Assembly (NCBI RefSeq): GCF_018861295.1
Contig: NZ_JAHLDM010000005.1
Span: 1-64,000, forward strand
From: Clostridium_AD estertheticum_D
GTDB lineage: Bacteria > Bacillota > Clostridia > Clostridiales > Clostridiaceae
Direction: 5' to 3'
DNA length: 64,000 bases
The notes beneath the pieces are model-generated. The model made no database searches. It worked only from the letters and a program-made list of their open reading frames with translations, and was not told where the DNA came from. The position numbers and the translations under genes were made by a program. Shown one piece after another: positions 25,586-35,217 of the stretch; within the stretch, counting starts at the first letter, position 1, and every line of letters begins with the position of its first letter.

Positions 25586-27526
25586 ATGAATAAAAAAACT
25601 TTTTACATTACTACACCAATTTATTATCCATCAGCAAAGTTACATATCGGTAATACATATACAACGGTAGCTGCAGATGCAATTGCTAGATTTAAAAGGC
25701 TTACAGGCTATGATGTAATGTTTTTAACAGGAACAGATGAGCATGGTCAAAAAATCCAAAGGATAGCTGAGGAAGAAGGAGTTACACCAAAACAGTATGT
25801 AGATAAAGTAGTAGCCGGAATACAAGAATTGTGGAGTATGATGGATATAAGTTACGATAAATTTATAAGAACTACTGACGAATATCATAAAAAGGCTGTT
25901 CAAAAACTATTTAAGCAATTATATGATCAAGGTGATATATATAAGGGCGCATATGAAGGCTGGTACTGTACTCCTTGCGAATCTTTCTGGACAGAAACCC
26001 AAGCAGTAGATGGAAAATGCCCCGATTGCGGAAGACCCGTAGAGAAAGCTAAGGAAGAGGCATATTTCTTTAAAATGTCTAAATATGCAGATAAACTTAT
26101 AGAATACATTGAAACTCATCCGGATTTTATACAACCAGAATCAAGAAAAAATGAAATGATAAATAACTTTTTAAAACCTGGTCTTCAAGATTTATGTGTC
26201 TCAAGAACAACATTTAACTGGGGTATACCTGTAGAATTTGATCCAGGGCATGTTATATATGTATGGGTAGACGCTTTATCTAACTATATAACTGCGCTTG
26301 GCTATAATGGTGAGGATACAACTTTATATGATAAATACTGGCCTTGCGATATACATTTAATAGGTAAAGATATATTAAGATTTCATACAATTTATTGGCC
26401 AATAATGCTTATGGCACTAGGCTTACCTCTCCCAAAACAAGTATTTGGTCATGGATGGCTTCTTTTTGATGGTGGAGTAAAAATGTCGAAATCTAAAGGA
26501 AACGTAGTAGATCCTGTAATATTAGTTGATCATTTTGGAGTGGACGCTGTAAGATATTATTTGCTTCATGAAATACCATTTGGTTCTGATGGAATATTTA
26601 CTAATGAAATATTTATAAAGAAAACAAATTCAGACCTAGCTAATGATTTAGGTAACTTATTATCTAGAACAGTAACAATGATAGAAAAATATTTTGATGG
26701 AGTTGTACCAAAACCAGATGAAAAAGCTGATGTGGATAATGAACTTATAGAACTTGCTCTTTCGATTCCAAGTAAGGTAGAAAGTGCTATAGATGACCTT
26801 AAAATTCCTGAAGCACTCGATCATGTTTGGACACTCATTAGGCGTACTAACAAGTATATAGATGAAACAACTCCATGGATCCTTGGAAAAGATGAAGCGC
26901 AAAAGGGAAGACTAGGCACAGTACTTTACAATTTAGTAGAATCATTAAGAATGACATCAGTATTGATATCAGCATTTTTGCCTACTACAAGCAAGAAAAT
27001 AAATGCTCAAATAAATACTGATGTAATTACATGGGATAGTTTATCATCATTTGATGGAACTATAGCTGGAACAAAAGTTAATAAAGGTGACGTAATGTTT
27101 CCAAGAATAGATGTAGAAGCTAAAATAGAGGAGCTTAATGTACTTGTAGAAGAAGAAAGAAAACTAGCGAGGAAACCTACAATGCTGCCAATAAAAGAAG
27201 AAATTACTATAGAAGATTTTGATAAAATAGATATGAGAGTTGTTAAAGTATTAGAATGCGAACAAATGAAAAAAACAAAAAAACTTCTAAAGTTAAAAGT
27301 TGATTTAGGTGGGGAAGTAAGACAAGTAATTTCGGGAATAGCTCAGAATTATAAACCAGAAGACCTTATTGGAAAGTATGTTGTATTAGTAGCTAATTTA
27401 AAGCCTGTTAATTTAAGAGGCGAATTATCACAGGGAATGATAATTGCAGCTTCAACAGATGACGATAGTAAACTATTTGCAATATCTATACCTGGTGAGT
27501 TACCAACTGGAAGCACAGTAAGGTAG
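25586..27526 (+). CDS. metG: methionyl-tRNA synthetase
   Basis: A 646-residue class I aminoacyl-tRNA synthetase. The HIGH-type motif is KLHIGNTY (near residue 17), the zinc knuckle CTPCESF...CPDCG spans about 127-147, and KMSKSKGN lies near 299. The C-terminal 110 residues form a tRNA-binding (EMAP-like) domain ending PGELPTGSTVR. ATG 25586 follows gaggtaggag. It is regulated by the T-box leader upstream. Confidence 0.97.
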   Translation: MNKKTFYITTPIYYPSAKLHIGNTYTTVAADAIARFKRLTGYDVMFLTGTDEHGQKIQRIAEEEGVTPKQYVDKVVAGIQELWSMMDISYDKFIRTTDEYHKKAVQKLFKQLYDQGDIYKGAYEGWYCTPCESFWTETQAVDGKCPDCGRPVEKAKEEAYFFKMSKYADKLIEYIETHPDFIQPESRKNEMINNFLKPGLQDLCVSRTTFNWGIPVEFDPGHVIYVWVDALSNYITALGYNGEDTTLYDKYWPCDIHLIGKDILRFHTIYWPIMLMALGLPLPKQVFGHGWLLFDGGVKMSKSKGNVVDPVILVDHFGVDAVRYYLLHEIPFGSDGIFTNEIFIKKTNSDLANDLGNLLSRTVTMIEKYFDGVVPKPDEKADVDNELIELALSIPSKVESAIDDLKIPEALDHVWTLIRRTNKYIDETTPWILGKDEAQKGRLGTVLYNLVESLRMTSVLISAFLPTTSKKINAQINTDVITWDSLSSFDGTIAGTKVNKGDVMFPRIDVEAKIEELNVLVEEERKLARKPTMLPIKEEITIEDFDKIDMRVVKVLECEQMKKTKKLLKLKVDLGGEVRQVISGIAQNYKPEDLIGKYVVLVANLKPVNLRGELSQGMIIAASTDDDSKLFAISIPGELPTGSTVR

Positions 27527-27573
27527 ATTTATAATTGCTTATATATTACTGGAAATTATGAGGAGGAAATAAC

Positions 27574-29091
27574 ATGAAGTTTATTATAGGTTCCTTAATT
27601 GGAGCCATCATCGGGTATATAACTAACTGGTTAGCTATAAAGATGCTGTTTAGACCACATGAAGAAATTAGAATTTTTAATATTAAAGTACCATTTACGC
27701 CAGGGCTTATTCCAAAGGAAAAGTCTAGAATTGCAAGGAGCGTAGGTGAATCTATAGGTCAGCATCTTTTAACAAAGGAAACAATTTTGAAATCTTTATG
27801 TAGTGAAGAGATGGATCATCAATTGAATACTTGGGTGCAAGGTAAAGTTAGCACTATGAAAAATAGCAATGCTACAGTAGAAAGTGAGCTAAAGGACATA
27901 TTAGGTGATGAGTATTGTAATATTACCCAAAGTACTATAAGTAACGTTTCAAAATCACTTATAAATTATATAAACGACGTGGAAGTTAGAGGTGGCATTG
28001 CTAAGTATGTATATGCACAGATAATGTCAGAACTAAAGGCAAAACCACAAGATATTTGCGAGAGTGAATTATATAATTCAATAAAAAACAAAGTATTAAA
28101 TTTAGTTATAGAGTATAAGGATTCACAAGATTTCTACAAAGGTATTCAAAATATGTTAAAAGCTAAGGTAGCTGAACTAGTGGTTTTAGACAAAAAAATT
28201 GAAGATGTTATACCTGATGAGATAACAAATAGCCTAAAAGTATATGTTTATGGTAAAAGATATAATATTGCTATGGAAATAAAAAAAATGATTAAAGAAG
28301 AAAAAAATAGTAAAAAATTAAGACAAATTGTTGATGAAACAATATCGACTAAACTAAGCCCAATGATAGCAATGTTTATCAGTAAGGATAGCGTTTTTGA
28401 AAAAGTTGTAATTGGTATAGATGAATACTTAGATAATGTAGAAAATCATAATGACATTGCTCTAATTATTAATGATATAATAGACAAATTGCTTAAAAAT
28501 TCAATATCTAGTGTTGTTTTTGATTTACCCAAAGAGGGAATTGATAATGTTATTGAACCATTAATTAATTTGTTTACAACAAAAATTGTAGATAAAGAAC
28601 TTATTCTAAGCACTTTTGAAAAACTTGAGAGTAAGTTCAATAGCTACATATCTGTTACAGAATTGCTCGAAAAGACAGGGATAGAATACAAAAGTGTAAT
28701 AGAGGGAGTTATAAAGAGTCGAATAAATAGTATTATTGAAAATGAGTCTACTAAATCAAAGATTAATGAAATAGTAGGTGTAATGATTAATAGATTGTTA
28801 CATACAGAGATGAACTCAATATTTAAAGGAGAGGGAGATAAGGTTACCAAATCTGTTTCTAAAGTGGTTAAAACAGTATATAATAAATTCATAGAGAATA
28901 AGGCACCAGAAGTAATTGAAGTGTTAGATATAGCCAAAATAGTCGAAGAGAAAATCAATGAATTCGATGTAGCTTTTTCAGAGAGAATTATACTCGAAAT
29001 AGCGAGTAAAGAGCTTAATGCTATAACTTGGCTTGGAGCATTACTAGGTGCAATTATGGGGTTATTATCTCCTATACTAGGTTCAATGTAG
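27574..29091 (+). CDS. DUF445 family membrane protein (YheB-like)
   Basis: A 505-residue protein. It opens with the family signature IGYITNWLAIKMLFRP and the block PFTPGLIPKEKSRIA, typical of DUF445/YheB. A membrane segment lies at the N-terminus (1-25) and another at the C-terminus (TWLGALLGAIMGLLSP), with a long charged helical middle. In Bacillus YheB affects spore germination or envelope; the molecular role is unknown. It sits between metG and tatD, which are adjacent in Bacillus, so it is an insertion relative to that order. ATG 27574 follows gaggagg. Confidence 0.87.
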   Translation: MKFIIGSLIGAIIGYITNWLAIKMLFRPHEEIRIFNIKVPFTPGLIPKEKSRIARSVGESIGQHLLTKETILKSLCSEEMDHQLNTWVQGKVSTMKNSNATVESELKDILGDEYCNITQSTISNVSKSLINYINDVEVRGGIAKYVYAQIMSELKAKPQDICESELYNSIKNKVLNLVIEYKDSQDFYKGIQNMLKAKVAELVVLDKKIEDVIPDEITNSLKVYVYGKRYNIAMEIKKMIKEEKNSKKLRQIVDETISTKLSPMIAMFISKDSVFEKVVIGIDEYLDNVENHNDIALIINDIIDKLLKNSISSVVFDLPKEGIDNVIEPLINLFTTKIVDKELILSTFEKLESKFNSYISVTELLEKTGIEYKSVIEGVIKSRINSIIENESTKSKINEIVGVMINRLLHTEMNSIFKGEGDKVTKSVSKVVKTVYNKFIENKAPEVIEVLDIAKIVEEKINEFDVAFSERIILEIASKELNAITWLGALLGAIMGLLSPILGSM

Positions 29092-29109
29092 TATATTATT
29101 TATTATTAA

Positions 29110-29143
29110 TCAAAAGTCACTTCCGCTAGGAAGTGGCTTTTAC
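29110..29143 (+). terminator. terminator after the DUF445 gene
   Basis: Stem aaaagtcacttcc/ggaagtggctttt with a short loop, 20 nt after the stop codon. Confidence 0.85.
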
Positions 29144-29298
29144 TTATTTCAATGTTAGTGATATAATATCTAACATATATTTCGAGTATATTTTAAATCT
29201 ATAAGCAAATAGAAGGGATGGTGAAAACTGTTATTAAATTACACTCTAAAGTAGCTTATATTAAAGAGTTAAATTAGTAATTTAATGCAGTAGATATT

Positions 29299-30066
29299 AT
29301 GATATTTGATTCACATGCACATTATGATGATGAAACTTTTAATGAAGATAGAGAAAAGGTAATAATGGGGTTAAATGATAAAGGGGTAATAGGAGTATTA
29401 AACTGTGGTGCATCACTTGAGGGCGCAAGAATGTCAGTACAATTATCCAATAAATATGATTTTATATATTCAGCAGTTGGGATACATCCTGAATATGCAA
29501 ATATTGTTAATGATGAAGTTATTTGCGAATTAAGAGATTTAACGCATCAGCCAAAAGTTAGAGCTATTGGGGAAATAGGACTCGATTATCATACTGAAGA
29601 AAATCCGGATAGAGAAATACAAAAGAGAGCATTTAAACTTCAAATGGAACTTGCAAAAGAACTTAAATTACCGGTGGTTATACATGATAGGGATGCTCAT
29701 AAAGATACTTTGGATATACTAAAAGAATTTCCAGAAGTGACAGGTGTAATTCATTGTTTCTCTGGAAGTGTTGAATTCGCGAGGGAGTGTTTGAAACTCG
29801 GTTATTATATAGGATTTACTGGAGTTATAACTTTCAAAAATGCAAAGAAAACAGCAGAGGTTGCAAGAGAGGTACCAATGAATAGAATACTCGTAGAAAC
29901 AGATTGTCCATACATGGCACCGGTTCCCCTTAGAGGGAAAAGGAATGAATCTGATTATATTAAATATATAATAGAAAAAATAGCAGAAGTTAAGGAGAAA
30001 ACTATCAAAGAAATTGAAGATGCAACAATTTACAATATAAAATATTTGCTAAAAATATTAAAATGA
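29299..30066 (+). CDS. tatD: TatD family metal-dependent DNase
   Basis: A 255-residue TIM-barrel hydrolase. Metal ligands: His6 and His8 (DSHAHYDD), Glu in GEIGLDYH (about 94), His in VVIHDRDAH and HCFSG, and Asp in VETDCPY. These match TatD/YabD DNases involved in DNA repair and turnover. The start ATG 29299 has a poor ribosome binding site (gcagtagatatt), the weakest in this block. It follows metG and precedes yabE as in Bacillus. Confidence 0.93.
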   Translation: MIFDSHAHYDDETFNEDREKVIMGLNDKGVIGVLNCGASLEGARMSVQLSNKYDFIYSAVGIHPEYANIVNDEVICELRDLTHQPKVRAIGEIGLDYHTEENPDREIQKRAFKLQMELAKELKLPVVIHDRDAHKDTLDILKEFPEVTGVIHCFSGSVEFARECLKLGYYIGFTGVITFKNAKKTAEVAREVPMNRILVETDCPYMAPVPLRGKRNESDYIKYIIEKIAEVKEKTIKEIEDATIYNIKYLLKILK

Positions 30067-30347
30067 GGTAGAATAAGTAATACCTAATAAATGGAATATT
30101 TTTACACTGAAATATTTGTAATTAAAATTAAATTTAAAACATATAATTTTAATGGCAAATATTGTTTTGCCGGTTTACCCTCAGGACTGGGTTAATTAAT
30201 TTATTCTGTAATTATAATTAAATATTATAATTGTATGCATAATGATGCATTATCAGTCAAAACTTAGAACAATGGGTCGGAAATTTGACATACTTGTTGC
30301 TTCAAGGTATAATACCCAAGTGCTCTTGACTAAGGGAGGGAATTTTT
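30067..30347. other. tatD-yabE intergenic region
   Basis: About 280 bp. It includes a small hairpin ggcaaa/tttgcc (30154-30171) followed by a weak one with ccc/ggg (30178-30191), probably the tatD terminator or a leader remnant, and the yabE promoter at 30285-30313. Confidence 0.5.
30285..30313 (+). promoter_or_regulatory. consensus sigma-A promoter of yabE
   Basis: TTGACA (30285-30290), exactly 17 bp, TATAAT (30308-30313), 35 bp before the start codon. A perfect match on both boxes is unusual. Confidence 0.9.
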
Positions 30348-31388
30348 ATGATGAAAAACGTGAAGAACAACATTAAGAACTATTTTTCGAACGGACCCAA
30401 GACAGTTTTTGTAGTAATGCTATTAGTAATGTGCGTTACGGTGACTATATTTAACATGAAAAAAGCTATATCTGTTATTGTTGATGGTAAGGCTATACAA
30501 GTTATTACTCTAAAAAGTAATGTTACACAAATACTAAAAAGTAATAATATAGCATTAGGGGCAAAGGATCAAATAACAGTTAGTTTAGACAGTAAAGTAA
30601 AAGACGGAGATAAAATATATATAAAAAAGGCTGTAAATGTTAAAGTAGAAGTTGATGGAAAAAAATACAATATTCTAACTGCTGAAAATACAGTAGCAGA
30701 TATGCTTAAAGCAGAAAAAATTGTATTGAGCGGAGCAGACAAAGTTAGTCCATCAAAAAGCAAGGATTTAACATCTGGGTTACAAGTAGTAATAACAAGA
30801 GTAAACACCAAGACACTTCAAGAGACAAAAGCAGTAAACTTTGCAACCGAAATCAAAAATAGTGATGAACTAGATAAGGGTGTAAAGAAAGTTATTCAAA
30901 AGGGTAAAGCAGGGCAGAAGGTTATAACTTCATCTGTTGTCTATGAAAATGGCAAAGAGATATCAAGAAATTTAATTAGTGAAAAACTTAAATCAGAGCC
31001 TGTTAAACAAATAATTGCATTAGGGACTACTAACGTTTATACTGCATCTCGTGGAGGAAACGTTCGTTACTCGAGGAAACTAAGTGTAAGGGCAACAGCA
31101 TATACTGCTGATTATAGTTGTACGGGCAAAGGTCCGGATGACCCTGCATTAGGTATAACATCCACTGGGGCACGAGCAAAAAGAAACGCTGATGGATATA
31201 GTACTATAGCTGTTGACCCTACTGTTATACCTCTAGGTTCTAAAGTTTATGTAGATGGATATGGATATGCCATTGCAGAAGACATAGGCGGAGCTATAAA
31301 GGGTAATCACATAGATTTGTATTTCGATTCCAGTGATGAGATGTGGGGTTGGGGAGCACGAAATGTTAGTATCTATATTATGGAATAG
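30348..31388 (+). CDS. yabE: YabE-like cell-wall protein (DUF348-G5-3D)
   Basis: A 346-residue secreted or anchored protein. A membrane segment (about 19-38) leads into two DUF348 repeats (about 40-145), a G5 domain (about 150-225) and a C-terminal 3D domain (about 245-346). The 3D domain shows ATAYTADYS, TIAVDPTVIPLGSKVYV, AEDIGG and HIDLYF, the double-psi-barrel lytic transglycosylase-like residues including the Asp trio. It probably trims peptidoglycan and relates to Rpf/Sps proteins. It starts at ATG 30348 or 30351 after gggaggg, and lies between tatD and rnmV as in Bacillus. Confidence 0.93.
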   Translation: MMKNVKNNIKNYFSNGPKTVFVVMLLVMCVTVTIFNMKKAISVIVDGKAIQVITLKSNVTQILKSNNIALGAKDQITVSLDSKVKDGDKIYIKKAVNVKVEVDGKKYNILTAENTVADMLKAEKIVLSGADKVSPSKSKDLTSGLQVVITRVNTKTLQETKAVNFATEIKNSDELDKGVKKVIQKGKAGQKVITSSVVYENGKEISRNLISEKLKSEPVKQIIALGTTNVYTASRGGNVRYSRKLSVRATAYTADYSCTGKGPDDPALGITSTGARAKRNADGYSTIAVDPTVIPLGSKVYVDGYGYAIAEDIGGAIKGNHIDLYFDSSDEMWGWGARNVSIYIME

Positions 31389-31587
31389 GAGCATAAGCTC
31401 CTTTTTTTTTGTCTTATAGTTTATTATTAATAAGTAAAATGGTATTATAGATACAGTATTAGAAGGAAATACTAAGAGAGTTCTTTATTATAATTATATA
31501 ATAGTGGATATGGTCTTAGTTTGGAATAGCACTTGAGATGACAGTTATTATTTGGAATCTCTCGCGTTAAATAGCAAGGGGGATAAT

Positions 31588-32151
31588 ATGATTAAAGAAG
31601 TGATAGTAGTTGAAGGAAGAGATGATGTTACAGCGGTTAAAAGAGCAGTAGAGGCTGAACTCATTTCCGTAGGCGGATTTGGAATTAACGAAAAGGTGAT
31701 TAACAAAATAAGAGAAGCTCAAAAGAGAAAAGGTGTAATAATTTTTACTGATCCAGACTTTGCTGGAGAAAAAATAAGAAGAATTATTACTAAAAGGGTA
31801 GCGAATGTAAAGCATGCATACATATCTCAAAAAGAAGGAACTAAGGATGGAGATATAGGCGTTGAAAATGCATCACCTGAAACAATATTAAGAGCACTTG
31901 AAGCTGCTAAATTTGAAGTGCAAGAAAAAAGAAAAGAATTTGATGTGCATGATATGATATTTTTTAAGTTAACAGCGGATAGCAAGGCAAGGGAAAGACG
32001 AGATGCTCTAGGAAATGAATTAGGTATAGGGTATGGAAATGCGTCACAATTTTTGACTAGGTTAAATAACTACGGAATTATAAAAGAAGAATTTATAGAG
32101 GCTTTAGAAAAAATAAACAAGGAGATGAATTATGGCGGATTTGACGATTAG
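31588..32151 (+). CDS. rnmV: ribonuclease M5
   Basis: A 187-residue Toprim nuclease that matures 5S rRNA. VVEGRDD carries the Toprim Glu near residue 8, and FTDPDFAGEKIR the DxD element. ATG 31588 follows aaggggga; the frame continues upstream to 31552 but contains that site. The gene overlaps ksgA by 20 nt, indicating translational coupling, and follows yabE as in Bacillus. Confidence 0.95.
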   Translation: MIKEVIVVEGRDDVTAVKRAVEAELISVGGFGINEKVINKIREAQKRKGVIIFTDPDFAGEKIRRIITKRVANVKHAYISQKEGTKDGDIGVENASPETILRALEAAKFEVQEKRKEFDVHDMIFFKLTADSKARERRDALGNELGIGYGNASQFLTRLNNYGIIKEEFIEALEKINKEMNYGGFDD

Positions 32152-32968
32152 TGAAGTTAGTAAAAAATATGAATTTAGATTTAAAAAAGGGTTAGGTCAG
32201 AATTTCTTAATAGATGATTCTGTGCTCGATGATGTTGTAGATGGTGCAGAAGTTAATGAAGATGATTTCGTTATAGAAATAGGACCAGGATTTGGTACAT
32301 TAACTAGAGCTCTTTTAAGGAGAGCGAAAAGAGTTTGTGCTATAGAACTAGATGATAAACTTTTGCCGATACTAGAAGATGAGCTTAAAGAGTTCGATAA
32401 TTTTGAGCTTATACATGATGATGCTTTAAAAGTAGATTTTGATGAATTAATTGGGGATGAAAAGTCCGTAAAATTAGTTGCTAATTTACCATATTATTTA
32501 ACGACTCCAATAATTGTTAAATTACTTACTGGAGGTTATAATTTTAAATCTCTAACTATAATGATACAAAAGGAAGTTGCGCAGAGGATAGATTCAGAGC
32601 CTAATTGCAAAGCTTACGGAGCCTTTTCAATATTAGTTCAGTACTATTGTGATACGAAAATACTTCGGCTTGTGCCACCAACAGCATTTTTGCCTGAACC
32701 TAAGGTGGAATCTATGGTTATAAGATTAGATAGATTAAAAGAGCCTAAAGTTAAGGTTAATGATGAAGCTTTATTTTTTTCTATAGTAAGAAAATCTTTT
32801 AATATGAGAAGAAAAATTTTATGGAATTCTGTTAAGGATATAGGGATTCCTAAAGAAGAGTTACTAAAATGTTTTGAAAAAGCAAATATTGATCCTAAAA
32901 GAAGAGGAGAGACTTTATCACTTGCGGAATTCGCATTGCTTTCTGATGAAATAGGATTTATAAAATAA
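32132..32968 (+). CDS. ksgA: 16S rRNA dimethyladenosine transferase
   Basis: A 278-residue KsgA/RsmA that dimethylates the two adenosines near the 3' end of 16S rRNA. LGQNFLID starts the N-terminal motif, EIGPGFGTLTRAL is the SAM loop, and NLPYYLTTP the catalytic motif IV. FLPEPKVESMVIRL and RRGETLSLAEFALL mark the C-terminal domain. It starts inside the end of rnmV after aaggagatg. The length is normal. Confidence 0.96.
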   Translation: MADLTISEVSKKYEFRFKKGLGQNFLIDDSVLDDVVDGAEVNEDDFVIEIGPGFGTLTRALLRRAKRVCAIELDDKLLPILEDELKEFDNFELIHDDALKVDFDELIGDEKSVKLVANLPYYLTTPIIVKLLTGGYNFKSLTIMIQKEVAQRIDSEPNCKAYGAFSILVQYYCDTKILRLVPPTAFLPEPKVESMVIRLDRLKEPKVKVNDEALFFSIVRKSFNMRRKILWNSVKDIGIPKEELLKCFEKANIDPKRRGETLSLAEFALLSDEIGFIK

Positions 32969-33045
32969 ATTTCAATATGTTGTTCATTTTTTATTATATA
33001 CTTCATATATTATAATGAATAAGTTTTATATGGAGGTAAAAGAAG

Positions 33046-34356
33046 GTGACACCTAAAAAAAATTATAGTAGGTATTTCATTATATTACAAGAAGATGAAA
33101 AAGGCTATTCATTAGAGTCTGATAAAATTCCTTCTGGTTATGCAAAGCTTGAAATGAAAAACAATAAATGTAAGATTTCATACTATGTACAAAACTTAAG
33201 GAAAGAAAAACAACCTTACTACATGATTTTAATATGTGGTAAAAAAGATGTAAACAAGATTATAAAAGTTGGTAAATTGAACATAGACGATCATGGTAGG
33301 GTAGACATTTTTCATGAATATGATATGGATAATATAGCGGACACAGGTATTAACGCTGAAAAAATTATTGGAGCAGCAATTGTAAAATTTCTTGATAATA
33401 ATGTGATTTCAATAATGAGTGGTTTTTCAACAACTGAAAAACCAAATGAATGGAAAAGTTATAAACTAGCTGATTCTAATAAGGAAACTAAAGAAACTAG
33501 AACAGATGAAGTGAAAAATGAATTTGATGAATATGAAGAAAGTATCGAAATAATTAAGGTTAAGAGCGATGAAGCACTCAAACATCTAGAGGTTCAAGAG
33601 AAAATCGATAAAAAAGTAGAAGAAAAGAAAGTAGATGTTGTTGAAGAACCAAAAGTGGATACTAAGCAAAGGATTAAATTTAACGATGGTTTACCTTTAG
33701 AAGAGCAGAATAATATAGAAGTAGAAGAGGTAGAAGAGAAAGTAGAGATTAATCAAATAGATAATATTTGTGATTGTGAAATTTCAGAAAAACTAGAAGA
33801 AAAAAATGAAATTGATAATTTAGAAGATATTGTTGATTTAAATAGAGATAAAGATAAAATGCAATGTAAAGAAGATAAAAAACAAAAGGACTGTGGGTGT
33901 AATAATAAGGAGAATAATTCTTATAAAGGTGAATATCCTAAAGGTGACATGGGTAATTTCTTCAAGGCAGCGGTTCAAGATTTCACCCAAGTACCTGATT
34001 TTACTAAGGAAATAAAGTGGTGCAAATGGTATAAGGTACCAGTTCATAATTTAGAGAATATGTATGATTTGAGTGACTATAATAAATATACCATAGCATA
34101 TTACCCTATGATTTGTTATTATCCATATATTAGGAACTACAAATCCTTTATGCTAGGATACAAATGTGATTCAAGTGGAAAAATGAAATATATAGTTTAT
34201 GGTATACCTGGAAGTAAAAATAAAGCCCATCAGCCCTATGGAGGCAGAACTGGTTTTGTGACTTGGATCGCAGATAAGGGAAATGATGAAATGGGACATT
34301 GGTTAATGTTTTATGATTTCAAAAATTCTACAGTTGTTGTCCCTATAAAAAAGTAA
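33046..34356 (+). CDS. 436-residue protein with acidic linker, unknown function
   Basis: I do not recognise the family. Residues 1-140 look like a compact alpha/beta domain (YFIILQEDEKGYSL ... AAIVKFLDNNVISI). Residues 145-280 are highly charged (many E, K, D) with a CCxC-like cluster (DCGCNN). The C-terminal 140 residues are aromatic and rich in Y/W (WCKWYKVP, YYPMICYYPYI, GHWLMFYDF). There is no signal peptide. It starts with GTG 33046 after tggaggt. In Bacillus, ksgA is followed by the sporulation protease gene yabG; this protein does not resemble YabG. Clostridia often carry an uncharacterised protein here. Confidence 0.7.
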   Translation: MTPKKNYSRYFIILQEDEKGYSLESDKIPSGYAKLEMKNNKCKISYYVQNLRKEKQPYYMILICGKKDVNKIIKVGKLNIDDHGRVDIFHEYDMDNIADTGINAEKIIGAAIVKFLDNNVISIMSGFSTTEKPNEWKSYKLADSNKETKETRTDEVKNEFDEYEESIEIIKVKSDEALKHLEVQEKIDKKVEEKKVDVVEEPKVDTKQRIKFNDGLPLEEQNNIEVEEVEEKVEINQIDNICDCEISEKLEEKNEIDNLEDIVDLNRDKDKMQCKEDKKQKDCGCNNKENNSYKGEYPKGDMGNFFKAAVQDFTQVPDFTKEIKWCKWYKVPVHNLENMYDLSDYNKYTIAYYPMICYYPYIRNYKSFMLGYKCDSSGKMKYIVYGIPGSKNKAHQPYGGRTGFVTWIADKGNDEMGHWLMFYDFKNSTVVVPIKK

Positions 34357-34368
34357 TATAGAAAGAAT

Positions 34369-34408
34369 AAAATGTGTGACTATGATTTAGTTACACATTT
34401 TATTTTTT
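34369..34408 (+). terminator. terminator
   Basis: Stem aaaatgtgt/acacatttt with a 15-nt loop and a trailing tattttttaa. Confidence 0.75.
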
Positions 34409-34466
34409 AATATTCTTATACTATTTATCATATAGTATATTAATATTAACATTTGGGGGGGAACCA

Positions 34467-35051
34467 TTGAAGATTATATTTATAAACAGAAAAAAAGTTG
34501 GCATTATAGTAATAGTGCTTGGGCTTATGATTACACTACTTGGGATATCAAAACAATTTGATCAAAAGCTAAAAATGACTATTCTTGTAAAAAACAATAT
34601 TAAGTTATCGGATGATTATGTGGTTATAAATGGGAAAGCAAGTTATAAATTGCCTAAGGGATGGACAACAAATGAAAAGAAATTTTCAGGGGATGAGATT
34701 CTATACCACAATGATTTTCAATCATCCGATGCTGTAATTCATGGATTTGCAGAAGTATGGAAAGGGAGAAAGGACTTAAGAGCATTTTTAGATAATAGTA
34801 AAAACATATCAGAGGTACAAAATAAAATTAAAAGTTATAAAATAGATGACACTACTATTAATGGCAAAAAAACATATGTAGTACAATACTTAATTAATGT
34901 ATCGGATAATAATTGGTATAAGTCCTATGAATATTTTATTGATGATGGCGAAGAGTTTTATAGATTTTCATTTTTCATAAGAAATGTTAATTTTAAAGAA
35001 ACCTACGGAGCTATTTTTGAAAGCATAGTTGAAACATTAAAAATTCGATAA
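34467..35051 (+). CDS. membrane-anchored PsbP-like protein, unknown function
   Basis: A 194-residue protein with an N-terminal membrane helix (about 8-28) and an extracellular part. The segment SYKLPKGWTTNEK, KTYVVQYLINVSDNNWYKSYEYF and the final FESIVETLKIR resemble PsbP/DcrB-like or YbbK-type fold proteins of clostridia. No lipobox Cys is present. It starts with TTG 34467 after an unusually strong gggggggga site. Function is unknown. Confidence 0.65.
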   Translation: MKIIFINRKKVGIIVIVLGLMITLLGISKQFDQKLKMTILVKNNIKLSDDYVVINGKASYKLPKGWTTNEKKFSGDEILYHNDFQSSDAVIHGFAEVWKGRKDLRAFLDNSKNISEVQNKIKSYKIDDTTINGKKTYVVQYLINVSDNNWYKSYEYFIDDGEEFYRFSFFIRNVNFKETYGAIFESIVETLKIR

Positions 35052-35122
35052 GATTAATTATATTTGCTTTAAATTTTTTAGTGTATTATAATTTATCTAA
35101 TAAGAATTAAGAAATAAAATTA

Positions 35123-35155
35123 TAAGAGAAGCATATGCTTCTCTTAGTGTTTTGT
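35123..35155 (+). terminator. terminator
   Basis: Perfect stem taagagaagc/gcttctctta with a 4-nt loop and a downstream T-rich stretch. It precedes the Lgt-family gene. Confidence 0.75.
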
Positions 35156-35217
35156 TGTTACAAGTATATGGGGTGGATCGAATAAAAGCATAAGTTTAAT
35201 TAGTAAGGGGGATACAA

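Noticed and set aside
30154..30191. Cyclic-nucleotide riboswitch upstream of yabE
   Set aside because: Only two short hairpins are present and no conserved riboswitch core was found; the promoter lies downstream of them, so they would not be in the transcript.
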